Assembly: GCA_963728935.1 (NCBI GenBank)
Contig: CAVSMC010000002.1
Location: forward strand, 186,001 to 250,000
Length of the DNA stretch: 64,000 nt
Origin: CAVSMC01 sp963728935
GTDB taxonomy: Bacteria; Pseudomonadota; Gammaproteobacteria; Burkholderiales; Casimicrobiaceae
Direction: 5' to 3'
The translations under genes were made by a program, and so were the position numbers. Positions 8,132-17,109 of the stretch are shown one piece after another (within the stretch, counting starts at the first letter, position 1; each line of letters opens with the position of its first letter). The notes under the pieces were generated by a model. That model was not told where the DNA came from. It saw only the letters and a program-made list of their open reading frames with translations, and did no database searches.

Positions 8132-9631
8132 CTAGGCTCGAACAAACGGGTTCGGCACGTCGAGGTCGGTGGAAATCCACACGCATTTCGTGTTGAAGTA
8201 CGCCTTGATCGCCTCCGTGCCCGACTCCCTTCCGGTGCCCGAGTCCTTGTAGCCGCCGAACGGGCTCGTGAAACTGGTCATACGGTAGTTGTTCACCCAA
8301 ACCGTTCCTGACTCCAGCCGCTCGGTCATCCGCATCGCTCGGCCCAGGTCCCTTGTCCAGACGCCCGCGGCGAGACCGAACCGGATAGCGTTGCCGATCG
8401 CTACCGCGTGTTCCTCGTCGCGGAACGGGATGACCGCTAGGACGGGACCGAAAACCTCTTCCTGCGCAAGCCGCATGTCGTTTCGCACGCCCGTGAAGAT
8501 CGTGGGCTCGACAAATAGCCCGGGGCCAACGTCAGGACGAGAGCGTCCGCCGAGCACGCACTGCGCGCCCTCTGCCTTGCCCAGCGCAATGTATCGGACA
8601 ATCCTTTCGAACTGCGGCCGGGTCGCGATCGGACCGATCTGCGTGTCGCGATGAGCAGGGTCGCCAAGCTTGGCGTTGCGCATGACATCGACGAGCATTG
8701 CGACGAAGCGGTCGTGAATCGATTTCTGGAGCAGCAGGCGCGAACCCGCCTGGCAACTCTGGCCGCAGCCAGCGAAGATTCCCGTAAGTACGCCGGCAAG
8801 CGCCCTGTCGAGATCAGCGTCGTCGAACACGATGTTCGGCGACTTTCCGCCAAGCTCAAGCGTCACGGACTTGAGGCCGCGTGCCGCAAGTTCGTAGACC
8901 CTCCGACCGGTGGCATCGCTGCCGGTGAATCCGATGTGAGCGACGTCGGGGTGGGTCACCAGCGGCTCTCCGACCTCGCTTCCGAGCCCGGTGACGACAT
9001 TGAACACGCCATCGGGCAAGCCGGCTTCGCTCGCGATCCGCGCGAGTTGCAGCGCGGACGCCGAAGTGAACTCGGATGGTTTTGCGACGACGGCGCATCC
9101 GGCGGCGAGCGCCGGAGCCAGCTTCCAACTGAGCAGCGTGAGCGGCGAGTTCCACGGTGTAATGATCGCGACCACGCCCTTCGGCTCGTACTTGGTGTAA
9201 ACGAAGACGCCCTTCCTGTCCGAAGGAACCACTGCCCCCTGTACCTTGTCCGCGAGCCCCGCGTAGTAGCGGAAGTAGTCGGCCAGGTAGCGCACCTGGG
9301 TCTGAACCTCGCGAGACAGCTTGCCATTGTCGCGCTGCTCGATCTCCGACAACGTCTGTGCGTTGGCGGCAATCGCGTCACCAATCCTCCACAGCAGCCG
9401 GCCGCGCTCGCTGGCCGACATCGCTCGCCAGTCAGTGCTCAGTGCGTGCCGAGCGGCGCGAACGGCCGCATCGACGTCGTCACGGGAGCCGCGCGCGATC
9501 CACGCCCACGGCATACCGGTGAACGGATCCTCGGTGGGCAGGTACTCGCCGCTCGCCGGCGGCGCCAGCCGGCCGTCGATGTAGTGGTCAAACCGGGGCA
9601 GCACGGTGCGATTTTCTGTCGGACTCGACAT
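8132..9631 (-). CDS. NAD(P)-dependent aldehyde dehydrogenase
   Basis: The 499-aa protein is a full-length member of the ALDH superfamily. ITPWNSPLTLL and KPSEFTS form the cofactor site, FTGSDATGR is the Rossmann loop, Glu259 in LELGGKSP is the general base and Cys293 in GQSCQAGSR is the nucleophile. The C-terminal FGGYKDSGTGRE motif is present. It is cytoplasmic and oxidises an aldehyde to the acid; the substrate is not defined by sequence alone. It is the first gene of a pair with the CoA-transferase and is divergent from the IclR regulator across a 127-bp gap, so local IclR control is likely. Confidence 0.9.
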   Translation of the reverse strand: MSSPTENRTVLPRFDHYIDGRLAPPASGEYLPTEDPFTGMPWAWIARGSRDDVDAAVRAARHALSTDWRAMSASERGRLLWRIGDAIAANAQTLSEIEQRDNGKLSREVQTQVRYLADYFRYYAGLADKVQGAVVPSDRKGVFVYTKYEPKGVVAIITPWNSPLTLLSWKLAPALAAGCAVVAKPSEFTSASALQLARIASEAGLPDGVFNVVTGLGSEVGEPLVTHPDVAHIGFTGSDATGRRVYELAARGLKSVTLELGGKSPNIVFDDADLDRALAGVLTGIFAGCGQSCQAGSRLLLQKSIHDRFVAMLVDVMRNAKLGDPAHRDTQIGPIATRPQFERIVRYIALGKAEGAQCVLGGRSRPDVGPGLFVEPTIFTGVRNDMRLAQEEVFGPVLAVIPFRDEEHAVAIGNAIRFGLAAGVWTRDLGRAMRMTERLESGTVWVNNYRMTSFTSPFGGYKDSGTGRESGTEAIKAYFNTKCVWISTDLDVPNPFVRA

Positions 9632-9662
9632 CGGACTGGTTCCGCTGGGCGCAACATCATTC

Positions 9663-9668
9663 TATAAT
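9663..9668 (+). promoter_or_regulatory. Possible -10 (TATAAT) in the ALDH/IclR divergent region
   Basis: A perfect TATAAT sits in a short AT-rich island within otherwise GC-rich DNA, 90 bp before the IclR start. The matching -35 (TTCCGC at 9640) is poor. GGGCGGG (9674-9680) and CCCGCCC (9697-9703) form an inverted repeat just downstream, which could be an operator. Confidence 0.35.
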
Positions 9669-9758
9669 TTACGGGGCGGGTCAATTCGCGCACGATCCCG
9701 CCCGGTCCGTGGCGAGCGAGCGCCCGGCCGAGTGCAATGAGCACGGAAGGAGACGTAA

Positions 9759-10550
9759 ATGAGCGAAACGACGGGAGTTGCCGCAGTCGAGCGGGCGCTG
9801 TCGATCCTCGATGCCTTCACTGATCAGAGTCGCCAACTGACGCTTGCCGAGCTCGCTGAGCGCACGGGCATGTACAAGAGCACGGTCCTACGGCTCGCAC
9901 GATCCCTCGGGAACTTCGGGTATCTCGTACGGGGCGAGGACGGACTGTACCGGCTCGGTCCGCGGCTTCTCCAGCTGGGCTCCCTCTGTCAGCGCCATTT
10001 GAACACCGCCGATATCGTGCCGCCGGCGCTGCGCGCCATCGTCCAGGAAGTCAAGGAAGGCGCGTCGTTTTATGTGCGCGACGGAGACCGCCGGCTGTGC
10101 CTTCACCGCGTCGACGGGGTTCGCTCGGTTCGCGATTCTGTCCACGAGGGCGACCGGCTTCCGCTTAACGTCGGCGCGGCCGGCCACGTGATTCGAGCTT
10201 TCGGCGGCGCGAACGGCCCCGTCTACGAGAAGGTTCGTCGTGAGCTGTACGCGGTCTCCCTAGGCGAGCGCGATCCGGAGATCGCTGCCGTCGCGTGTCC
10301 GGTCTTCGGCATGGAGCAGCGGTTGGCAGGAGCGCTTACTGTGTCGGGCCCACGCTACCGCATCGAAGCACTCGGCGTGCGTCCCTTCCTGCTTGTCCTC
10401 CTCAAGCACGCGAGCGAATTGTCGAATGCGCTCGGAGGAAACGGCGCCAAATTGGAGGTCGTGCTCCGCAGCCTCAAGGGAGAGGTCAAGCGAGCTCCGC
10501 GTGCGAGGTCGGGCCAGCGGCGCCGCGAGCAGACAGCGGTTGGGAGATAG
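9759..10550 (+). CDS. IclR-family transcriptional regulator
   Basis: The 263-aa protein has the IclR layout: a winged helix-turn-helix (residues of about 6-70, with LTLAELAERTGMYKSTVLRLARSL in pieces), then an effector-binding GAF-like domain (about 80-250) with DSVHEGDRLPLNVGAAG and ACPVFG. GGAG lies 8 bp before the ATG. The basic C-terminal tail is longer than usual. It stands between the ALDH/CoA-transferase pair and the aroD-TRAP block and probably controls one or both. In sulfoacetate degradation of Cupriavidus the regulator SauR is also IclR-type, which is a parallel only. Confidence 0.9.
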   Translation: MSETTGVAAVERALSILDAFTDQSRQLTLAELAERTGMYKSTVLRLARSLGNFGYLVRGEDGLYRLGPRLLQLGSLCQRHLNTADIVPPALRAIVQEVKEGASFYVRDGDRRLCLHRVDGVRSVRDSVHEGDRLPLNVGAAGHVIRAFGGANGPVYEKVRRELYAVSLGERDPEIAAVACPVFGMEQRLAGALTVSGPRYRIEALGVRPFLLVLLKHASELSNALGGNGAKLEVVLRSLKGEVKRAPRARSGQRRREQTAVGR

Positions 10551-10685
10551 AACATTGCGTCGTTCATCACCGTGGCCGTCTTCACTCCGCCAGGAGTCTC
10601 GAGCGGCTCTGTCACGGTCGGTAGTCAAGCCCTCGTGCCAACGACGACCGGGACTTTGGGATCGAGGAGCGAGGACGAGTTCCCC

Positions 10686-11474
10686 ATGAACGCCGGCAAA
10701 GCGCGATCGATACGCGTCGCAGGCGCAGCGCTCGCCGGCGGCGCCGTTCCGGCGATCTGCACGCCGCTCGTCGGTCGCACGCGCGACGACGTGCTTGGCG
10801 AAGTCGCGGCGGTCGTGCCGAAGGAACCCGACATCATCGAGTGGCGCGTCGATTTTTTGTCCGCGATCGGCGACAGCGCCTTGGTCATCGACACCGCGCG
10901 CGCGATCAAGAAGGCCGTCGGCAGCATTCCGATTCTTTTCACGCGTCGCAACGCGACCGAAGGCGGCGAGCGCGTGCCGATCTCCGAACCGCAGGTGGTC
11001 GCCCTGTACGAGGCCGTTTGCGCGGCGCGCTGCGTCGATCTCGTCGACTACGAATTGAGCAACGGAAGCGACGCGTTCGCGCGCATTCACGCCGTGTCGC
11101 GCGACTTCGGCATCGGGCTCGTCGGCTCGTACCACAACTTCGAGTCGACGCCGGACGTGCCGATGCTCGTCGGCAAGTTCCGCGATGCACAGGCGCGCGG
11201 CGCGGACGTGGGCAAAGTCGCCGTGATGCCGAAGTCGCGGACCGACGTGCTTACGCTGCTCGCCGCGACCGACGAGGCGAGCCGCGCGCTCGACATTCCG
11301 CTGATCAGCATGTCGATGGGCGCGTACGGCTCGGTGTCGCGGATGGTGGGCGGTGTGTTCGGCTCGGCGCTGACGTTCGCCGTCGGCAAGAGCAGCTCGG
11401 CGCCGGGCCAGATTCCGATAGAAGAGTTGCGTGCGGCCCTCGCGACGGTGCGCCGCGCCACCGGCGGCGCGTGA
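10686..11474 (+). CDS. aroD: Type I 3-dehydroquinate dehydratase
   Basis: The protein has 262 aa from the ATG at 10686, which is preceded by purine-rich GAGGACGAG. It is a class I dehydroquinase, using a Schiff-base Lys to convert 3-dehydroquinate to 3-dehydroshikimate. EWRVDF holds the substrate-binding Glu and Arg, SYHNFESTP the catalytic His, GKVAVMP the Schiff-base Lys, and SSSAPGQIP the C-terminal loop. In this setting (TRAP transporter, shikimate dehydrogenase remnant, TIM-barrel enzyme) a catabolic role in quinate/shikimate use is more likely than biosynthesis. That is inference from context. Confidence 0.9.
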   Translation: MNAGKARSIRVAGAALAGGAVPAICTPLVGRTRDDVLGEVAAVVPKEPDIIEWRVDFLSAIGDSALVIDTARAIKKAVGSIPILFTRRNATEGGERVPISEPQVVALYEAVCAARCVDLVDYELSNGSDAFARIHAVSRDFGIGLVGSYHNFESTPDVPMLVGKFRDAQARGADVGKVAVMPKSRTDVLTLLAATDEASRALDIPLISMSMGAYGSVSRMVGGVFGSALTFAVGKSSSAPGQIPIEELRAALATVRRATGGA

Positions 11475-11497
11475 ACGACGAACTGACGAGGCAACGA

Positions 11498-12943
11498 ATG
11501 GCGAATCCGATTGACAAGAAGGGCATCAGCGACGAGCAGCTGCAGGAGCTCGACCAGGCATTCGAGCGCGCTCGGGCGGCGCTCGCGATCATCGAGACCT
11601 ACGACCAGGCGCGTGTGGACCGCTTGTGTCAGGCGGTCGCCTGGGCGGTCGCGAACAAGCGCACCTTCACGCGGCTGGTCGAGATGGGCATCGACGAGAG
11701 CGGCCTCGGCGATGCGGTGAGCCGCATGGGCAAGCGAATGAAGATCCGCGGCGTGCTGCGCGATGCGCTGCGCCAGAAAAGCGTCGGCGTGATCGAGGAG
11801 TTGCCTGAAAAGGGCATCGTCAAGTACGGCAAGCCCGTCGGCATCATCGCGTGCATCGTGCCGACGACCAACCCCGATCTCACGCCCGCCGGCAACGCGA
11901 TCTATGCAATCAAGGCGCGCGACGTCGTCATCTACTCACCGCATCCACGCTCCAAGAAGACGTCGTACGAAACCGTGCGGCTGATGCGCGAGGCGCTCGA
12001 ACGCGAAGGCGCGCCGGCGGACATCCTGCAGTGCCTCAGCAAGGTCAACATTCCGATGTCGCAGGCGCTGATGGCGCGTGCGGATCTCATCATCGCGACC
12101 GGCGGTCAGCCGATGGTGCGCGCGGCGTACAGCTCCGGAACGCCGGCGTACGGCGTGGGCGCCGGCAACTCGACGATGATCATCGACGAGACCGCGAACA
12201 TCGAGGAGGCGGCGCGCAACACGCGGCTGTCGAAGACGTCGGACTTCGGCTCCGGCTGCTCCGCCGACGGCAACCTGATCATCGAAGGGTCGATCTTCGA
12301 GCGGATGCTTTCGCAGCTGCAGGCCGAAGGCGGCCATCTCGCCAACGACGAAGAGAAAGCGGCGCTGCGACGCGCGATGTGGGACGACGAAGCGCATCGC
12401 ACGCCGAACACCGTCGCGATCGCACCGCAGCAGCTCGCGAAGATCGCCGGCTTCACAATCCCCGCCGACCGCAAGTTCATCATCGTGCGCGGCGACGGCA
12501 TCGGCAAGGAGCACCTCTACTCGAGCGAGAAGCTCACGACGCTCCTCGCTGTCTACAAGTACAAGGGATTCGACCAGGCGATCGACCTGATGCGCGCGAT
12601 CTACGAAGTGGGCGGCAAGGGCCACTCGTGCGGCATCTACTCGTTCAACCAGGATCACATCCACCAGCTCGCGCTCGCGGCGCCGGTGTCGCGGATGATG
12701 GTGCGCCAACCGCAATCCAAGGCGAACGCCGGCGCGTTCAACAACGGCATGCCGATGACCTCCAGCCTCGGCTGCGGCACCTGGGGCGGCAACATCGTCT
12801 CTGAGAACGTGCATCTGAAGCATTACATGAACACGACGTGGGTGTCGGTTCCGATCATGGAGGACAAGCCTTCCGACGAAGAGCTCTTCGGCCCGTTCTA
12901 CGACCCCGAGCTCGAAACCGAAGCCGAGACGATCACGACCTGA
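11498..12943 (+). CDS. CoA-acylating aldehyde dehydrogenase, sulfoacetaldehyde dehydrogenase-like
   Basis: The start at 11498 gives 481 aa; the much longer open frame upstream overlaps aroD out of frame. It belongs to the EutE/SauS branch of the ALDH superfamily, which makes acyl-CoA with NAD(P)+. PVGIIACIVPTTNP is the cofactor region, GGQPMVRAAYSSGTPAYGVG in pieces is the nucleotide loop, and Cys254 in FGSGCSADGN is the thioester nucleophile. Family members act on acetaldehyde, propanal or sulfoacetaldehyde; the resemblance to the sulfoacetaldehyde type is from memory and not proven. It lies 23 bp after aroD and 15 bp before the next gene. Confidence 0.8.
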   Translation: MANPIDKKGISDEQLQELDQAFERARAALAIIETYDQARVDRLCQAVAWAVANKRTFTRLVEMGIDESGLGDAVSRMGKRMKIRGVLRDALRQKSVGVIEELPEKGIVKYGKPVGIIACIVPTTNPDLTPAGNAIYAIKARDVVIYSPHPRSKKTSYETVRLMREALEREGAPADILQCLSKVNIPMSQALMARADLIIATGGQPMVRAAYSSGTPAYGVGAGNSTMIIDETANIEEAARNTRLSKTSDFGSGCSADGNLIIEGSIFERMLSQLQAEGGHLANDEEKAALRRAMWDDEAHRTPNTVAIAPQQLAKIAGFTIPADRKFIIVRGDGIGKEHLYSSEKLTTLLAVYKYKGFDQAIDLMRAIYEVGGKGHSCGIYSFNQDHIHQLALAAPVSRMMVRQPQSKANAGAFNNGMPMTSSLGCGTWGGNIVSENVHLKHYMNTTWVSVPIMEDKPSDEELFGPFYDPELETEAETITT

Positions 12944-12958
12944 AGCGCCGACTTCACC

Positions 12959-13162
12959 ATGACGACCAAGACTTCCGACGAGCTGCTCACCGACGCCAGC
13001 GAGTGGTGGGACACGTCGACCCAGTCGGGCAGGCCCTGCGTGATCGACGTCGCCATGCAGAACGAACCGGTTCCTACCTTCGATCACTGGAACATCATGG
13101 ACATCTACTCGCCGGGCAAAAAGGTGCATCACGTGAGCACCGGCGGCGCCGTGCACGCATAG
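12959..13162 (+). CDS. 67-aa orphan protein in the aroD-TRAP operon
   Basis: The small frame fits exactly between its neighbours, with 15-bp gaps on both sides. It encodes an acidic, aromatic-rich peptide (SEWWDTSTQSG, TFDHWNIMDIYSPGKK, ending AVHA) with no signal peptide or membrane segment. I do not recognise the family. The tight packing, operon strand and coding-like third-position GC support a real gene. It could be an accessory subunit or chaperone for the acylating dehydrogenase, or a remnant of a larger protein. Confidence 0.55.
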   Translation: MTTKTSDELLTDASEWWDTSTQSGRPCVIDVAMQNEPVPTFDHWNIMDIYSPGKKVHHVSTGGAVHA

Positions 13163-13177
13163 CGCGAAAGGCACGAC

Positions 13178-14032
13178 ATGAAGCACGACTATTCGCTGGG
13201 ACATCTGACCGTTCTGTCGTTGACGCCTCCCGACGTCGTGGCCGCGGCGGCGCGCGCGGGCTACGAGTTCGCGAGCCTGCGCATGACGCGCGTCACGGCG
13301 GCCGAGCCGCTGTACGACCTCGCGCGCGACAAGGCGCTGATGCGCGAGACGAAGGCGTGCATGTCGGCCACGGGCGTACGCATCCATGACGTCGAGCTCT
13401 TCCGCATCGACCCGAAGCTCGAGTCGGAGGACTTCAAGCCCGAGCTCGATGCGACCGCAGAGCTCGGCGCGCGGGACATCATCGCGCAGCTTCCCGATCC
13501 CGATTCGCCGCGCAAAATCGACCGCTTTGCGCGACTTTGCGATCTCGCGAAGCCGCTCGGCATCTTCGTGAGCCTCGAGTTCCCGCACTGGACGGAAACC
13601 GGCAACCTGACCGAGGCCGCCCGCGTGCTTCGCGCGGTGGGCCGCTCGAACGCATGCATTCTGATCGACATGCTGCACTTCGCGCGCAGCAATTCGACCT
13701 TCGATGAGCTCGAGGCGCTGCCGCGCGAGTGGTTCCGTTTCGCGCACGTGTGCGACGCCGAAAGGCGATGCCCGGACACGATGGAGGACATCATCCGCAC
13801 GGCCCGTGACGAGCGCCTGTTTCCCGGCGAGGGCACGATCGACATAAGAGCAATCCTCGCCTGCCTGCCGCAGGGCATTCCCTATTCGCTGGAGATTCCG
13901 CGCAACACGCTGACGAAAGCAGTCGGGCCTTACGAGACGGCGCGCTTGGCACTCGCCGTGTCACGCAGCGAGCTCGACGGTCAGCAGCTCGCGGCGAGCG
14001 CGCCGGCGCACGCCGCGGTCGCACCGGTGTAG
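13178..14032 (+). CDS. Xylose-isomerase-like TIM-barrel enzyme (sugar phosphate isomerase / 3-dehydroshikimate dehydratase-like)
   Basis: The 284-aa protein belongs to the AP-endonuclease-2/xylose isomerase-like TIM-barrel family. Metal-binding residues appear in the expected order: Glu in FVSLEFPHW, Asp and His in LIDMLHFARS, His and Asp in FAHVCDAE, and Glu near the end in YSLEIP. Family members isomerise sugars and inosose, and some (AsbF/QsuB type) dehydrate 3-dehydroshikimate to protocatechuate. The aroD neighbour makes the last option attractive, but sequence alone does not settle it. It lies 15 bp after the 67-aa gene. Confidence 0.75.
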   Translation: MKHDYSLGHLTVLSLTPPDVVAAAARAGYEFASLRMTRVTAAEPLYDLARDKALMRETKACMSATGVRIHDVELFRIDPKLESEDFKPELDATAELGARDIIAQLPDPDSPRKIDRFARLCDLAKPLGIFVSLEFPHWTETGNLTEAARVLRAVGRSNACILIDMLHFARSNSTFDELEALPREWFRFAHVCDAERRCPDTMEDIIRTARDERLFPGEGTIDIRAILACLPQGIPYSLEIPRNTLTKAVGPYETARLALAVSRSELDGQQLAASAPAHAAVAPV

Positions 14033-14089
14033 CAGATCCGACCGATACACGCCGATTTCACACTGTCACGTCACAACGAGGAGCAAAAC

Positions 14090-15079
14090 ATGAAGTTTCG
14101 GATCGACCGTCGTTCCGCCCTGAAAGCAGGCGCCGCGCTCGCGGCTTGGCAAGCGGTTCCCGTCTGGGCGCAGGACAAGCCGACGTTGCGCTTCGCTGCC
14201 GTGTTCTCCGACAAGGATATCCGCGCGGACATGATCCGCATGCTAGCGAAGGATATCGAAGGCGATTTCAAGCTCGAGCCGTTCTACGGCGGCACGCTGT
14301 TCAAGCAGGGCACCGAGCTCGTCGCGCTGCAGCGTGACAATCTGGAAATGGGCAACGTCGCGCCGCAGGACATCTCGAAGCAGCTGCCGGCGTGGTCTGT
14401 CCTGACTTCCGCCTATACGTTCCGCGACGCGCACCACGTGCTGGCGTTCTTCGCGAGCGACCTCGGCGCGCAGATGAAGAAGCACGCTGAGGACCAGTTG
14501 CGCATCAAGATTCTTGCTCCGACCTTCTACGGCACCCGCCAGGTCGGATTGAAGCCGAAGAAGAGGATCAACACGCCCGCTGACATGTCCGGCATCAAGC
14601 TGCGGATGCCGCCGGGCGATGCATGGCAGTTGCTCGGCCGCTCGATTGGCGCGAACCCGACGCCGATGGCCTACGCGGAGACGTACACGGGACTCCAGAC
14701 CGGCGCCATCGACGGGCAGGACAACCCGCTGCCCAACGTGCAGAACATGAAGTTCTACGAGGTGATGTCGCAGATCGTGTTGACGTCGCACCTGGTCGCC
14801 TTCGACGTGCTGTCGATGAACCTCAAGACGTGGAACGCGATGGGTGCGGCGAAGCAGAAGAGCCTCCAGGCCGCGATCGACAAGGCGGTCGGCTGGAGCA
14901 CGGCGGAGCACCTCAAGCGCGAAGGAGAGCTCGCCGACGACTTCAAGAAGCGCGGGCTCGACGTTTACCCGCCGGAAATCAGTGCCTTCCGTACCTACGC
15001 GCAGAAGGTGTATCTCGCCTCGGATGAGGCGAAGGCCTGGGCGCCGGGGATTCTCGACAAGATCGCCGCGGTGAAGTAG
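14090..15079 (+). CDS. dctP: TRAP transporter substrate-binding protein (DctP family)
   Basis: The 329-aa periplasmic receptor has a signal sequence with an RRS motif (RIDRRSALKAGAALAAWQAVPVWAQ), which suggests Tat or Sec export. The DctP fold is clear: FKQGTELVALQRDNLEM near residue 70, the Arg-containing GIKLRMPPGD that binds the substrate carboxylate, and AYAETYTGLQTGAIDGQDNPL. The ATG follows GAGGAGC at good spacing. With the next two genes it forms a complete DctPQM system for an organic acid. Confidence 0.92.
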   Translation: MKFRIDRRSALKAGAALAAWQAVPVWAQDKPTLRFAAVFSDKDIRADMIRMLAKDIEGDFKLEPFYGGTLFKQGTELVALQRDNLEMGNVAPQDISKQLPAWSVLTSAYTFRDAHHVLAFFASDLGAQMKKHAEDQLRIKILAPTFYGTRQVGLKPKKRINTPADMSGIKLRMPPGDAWQLLGRSIGANPTPMAYAETYTGLQTGAIDGQDNPLPNVQNMKFYEVMSQIVLTSHLVAFDVLSMNLKTWNAMGAAKQKSLQAAIDKAVGWSTAEHLKREGELADDFKKRGLDVYPPEISAFRTYAQKVYLASDEAKAWAPGILDKIAAVK

Positions 15080-15202
15080 CAGGCGGAAGGTCGCCGGTCG
15101 CTGATGCGGCAGGCGACCGGCGCTGGCCCGGACGCCATCGCGTCCGGTGGGTGAAGCGTGCCCCGGTGTCGACGATCGGCGTTCACCGGGAGGGGGAGGA
15201 GC

Positions 15203-15718
15203 GTGACTTCATTGGTTCTCAGGGTGACCGGCTGGGTGCAGCGTCGCTCGGAAAACGTGATCGCCGCGCTGCTCGGCATCATGTTCGTCGCCTTCCTGTT
15301 GCAGATCGTCTTCCGTTATTTCTTCAATCTGCCGACGGGATGGTCCACGGAGACCGTGGTCATCTGCTGGCTGTGGCTGGTGCTCTGGGGCACGGCCCTG
15401 GCGCTGAAGGAGAAGGACGAGATCCGCTTCGACATCTTCATCTCGGTCGCCGGACCGCGCGCACGTCGCGTGATGGCGATCATCGTGTCGGTCGTGACGG
15501 TCGCCCTTTACAGCCTGTCGCTACCAGGCACCTACAAGTACGTCACGTTCATGAAGGTCGAGCGCTCGTCGTACCTCGACATCCGTCTCGACTGGCTGTA
15601 CTCGATCTTCATCATCTTCGTCGTCGCGACGATCCTGCGTTACGTGTGGCTGCTGTGGGAGGCTTTGCGCGGTGAGCTGCCCGACGAGGAGACCGCCGAC
15701 GAAGGGCGGACGCCTTGA
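15203..15718 (+). CDS. dctQ: TRAP transporter small membrane subunit (DctQ)
   Basis: The GTG at 15203, which follows a strong GGAGGAG site, gives 171 aa with four predicted membrane segments (for example IAALLGIMFVAFLLQIVF in pieces, VICWLWLVLWGTALAL, VMAIIVSVVTVALYSL). The length and the WSTETVVICW and KEKDEIRFD motifs fit DctQ. It pairs with the large DctM permease. Its TGA overlaps the TTG start of dctM in TTGA, which indicates translational coupling. Confidence 0.9.
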   Translation: MTSLVLRVTGWVQRRSENVIAALLGIMFVAFLLQIVFRYFFNLPTGWSTETVVICWLWLVLWGTALALKEKDEIRFDIFISVAGPRARRVMAIIVSVVTVALYSLSLPGTYKYVTFMKVERSSYLDIRLDWLYSIFIIFVVATILRYVWLLWEALRGELPDEETADEGRTP

Positions 15719-17016
15719 GCTTGCCGAGCCCCTTCGCCCTCTCGCTCTTCACCATCGTCGCGCTGAGCCTGCTCGGTCTCCCGATCGGCCTCGCGATGGT
15801 CGGTGGATCGGTGCTCTACCTCGCCACCGCCGGTCTCGACGTCGGCACCGCGGCCGAGCAGATCCTCAACGGCATGATGACCAGCTATCTGCTGCTGGCG
15901 ATCCCGCTGTTCATCCTCGCGGCCGAGTTCATGAACGCGGGCAGCATCATGGACAGGCTCGTGCGGTTCTGCAACGCACTCGTCGGTCGCTTCCGCGGCG
16001 GACTGGCTCTGGTCAACGTCGCGCAGGCGATCGTCTTCTCCAGCATGTCGGGGTCCGCACTGGCCGACGCCGCGGGTGCGGGTAAGCTCATGCAGTCGTT
16101 GATGACGCGAGAGGGCAAGTACCCTCGCGCGTTTGCCGCGGCGCTGACCGCCGTTGCGGCGACGATCGGCCCGATCATTCCGCCGTCGATCCCGCTCGTC
16201 GTCTATTCGCTGGTCTCGGATGCCTCCGTGGGCTACCTGTTCCTCGGCGGCGTGATCCCCGGATTGCTGATCGGCGCCGTGCAGATGGCCTTGATCGTCG
16301 CCGTGGGCAAGCGGCGAAATTTCCCGGTGGAAGCGCGTGTGCCGCTGCGCGAGATGCCCCGCATCACAAAGGACGCATTTCCTGCGCTGCTGATGCCGAT
16401 CATCCTTTTCACCTGCATGTACGGTGGCATCACGACGCCGACGGAAGCGGCAGCGTTGGCATCGGCGTACGCGCTGCTCATCGCCGGCGGACTTTATCGA
16501 AGCATCGGCCCGGCCCACATCTACCACTCGCTTCTCACCAGCGCGCGCACCACGGTCTCCATCGGCATGCTGATCGCGGGTGCGATGGCGTTCAACTATG
16601 TGATCACGGTCGAGAACATCCCCAAGACGGTGAGCGCCATTCTGACCGCCACCAGCCTGTCGCCGTGGGGCTTCCTGCTGCTCGTCAACGTGATCCTGCT
16701 CGTGCTCGGCTGCTTTCTCGAGGGCACGACGATCATCCTCGTCATCCTGCCCGTGCTGCTGCCGACGGCGAGGGCACTCGGGATCGACCCGGTGCACTTC
16801 GGCGTGATGGCAGTGACGAACATCATGTTCGGGCTCGTCACGCCGCCCTATGGCCTGCTGCTGTTCATGATGACGAAGATCGCGAACGTGGCATTGCGCG
16901 ACATCGTGCGCGAAGTGATGCCCTTTCTGGGCGTCATGCTGATCGCCCTGCTGCTGATCACGTACATCCCGGAGGTCACGCTCTTTCTGCCACGCCTCTT
17001 CGGCTACACAGGCTGA
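15715..17016 (+). CDS. dctM: TRAP transporter large permease (DctM)
   Basis: The 433-aa protein has about 12 hydrophobic segments and the DctM hallmarks: AIPLFILAAEFMNAG, the FSSMSGSALADAAGAG loop, AAALTAVAATIGPIIPPSIP and GGITTPTEAAALA. It is the Na+-driven transport subunit of the system. The start is a TTG overlapping the dctQ stop by four bases; a second TTG lies two codons later. No terminator is evident between it and the aroE remnant 93 bp downstream. Confidence 0.93.
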   Translation: MSLPSPFALSLFTIVALSLLGLPIGLAMVGGSVLYLATAGLDVGTAAEQILNGMMTSYLLLAIPLFILAAEFMNAGSIMDRLVRFCNALVGRFRGGLALVNVAQAIVFSSMSGSALADAAGAGKLMQSLMTREGKYPRAFAAALTAVAATIGPIIPPSIPLVVYSLVSDASVGYLFLGGVIPGLLIGAVQMALIVAVGKRRNFPVEARVPLREMPRITKDAFPALLMPIILFTCMYGGITTPTEAAALASAYALLIAGGLYRSIGPAHIYHSLLTSARTTVSIGMLIAGAMAFNYVITVENIPKTVSAILTATSLSPWGFLLLVNVILLVLGCFLEGTTIILVILPVLLPTARALGIDPVHFGVMAVTNIMFGLVTPPYGLLLFMMTKIANVALRDIVREVMPFLGVMLIALLLITYIPEVTLFLPRLFGYTG

Positions 17017-17109
17017 AGCGATGGACGGCCTCTTCGACAGCGCCTCGAAGCGTTCCTCCGCACTGGGTGCGGCATCGCGACAGCGCGGCTTCAACATGCG
17101 AGGCAAGTC

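Noticed and set aside
11936..13747. 603-codon antisense frame in the aroD-TRAP operon
   Set aside because: It crosses three real sense genes and has no recognisable protein features.
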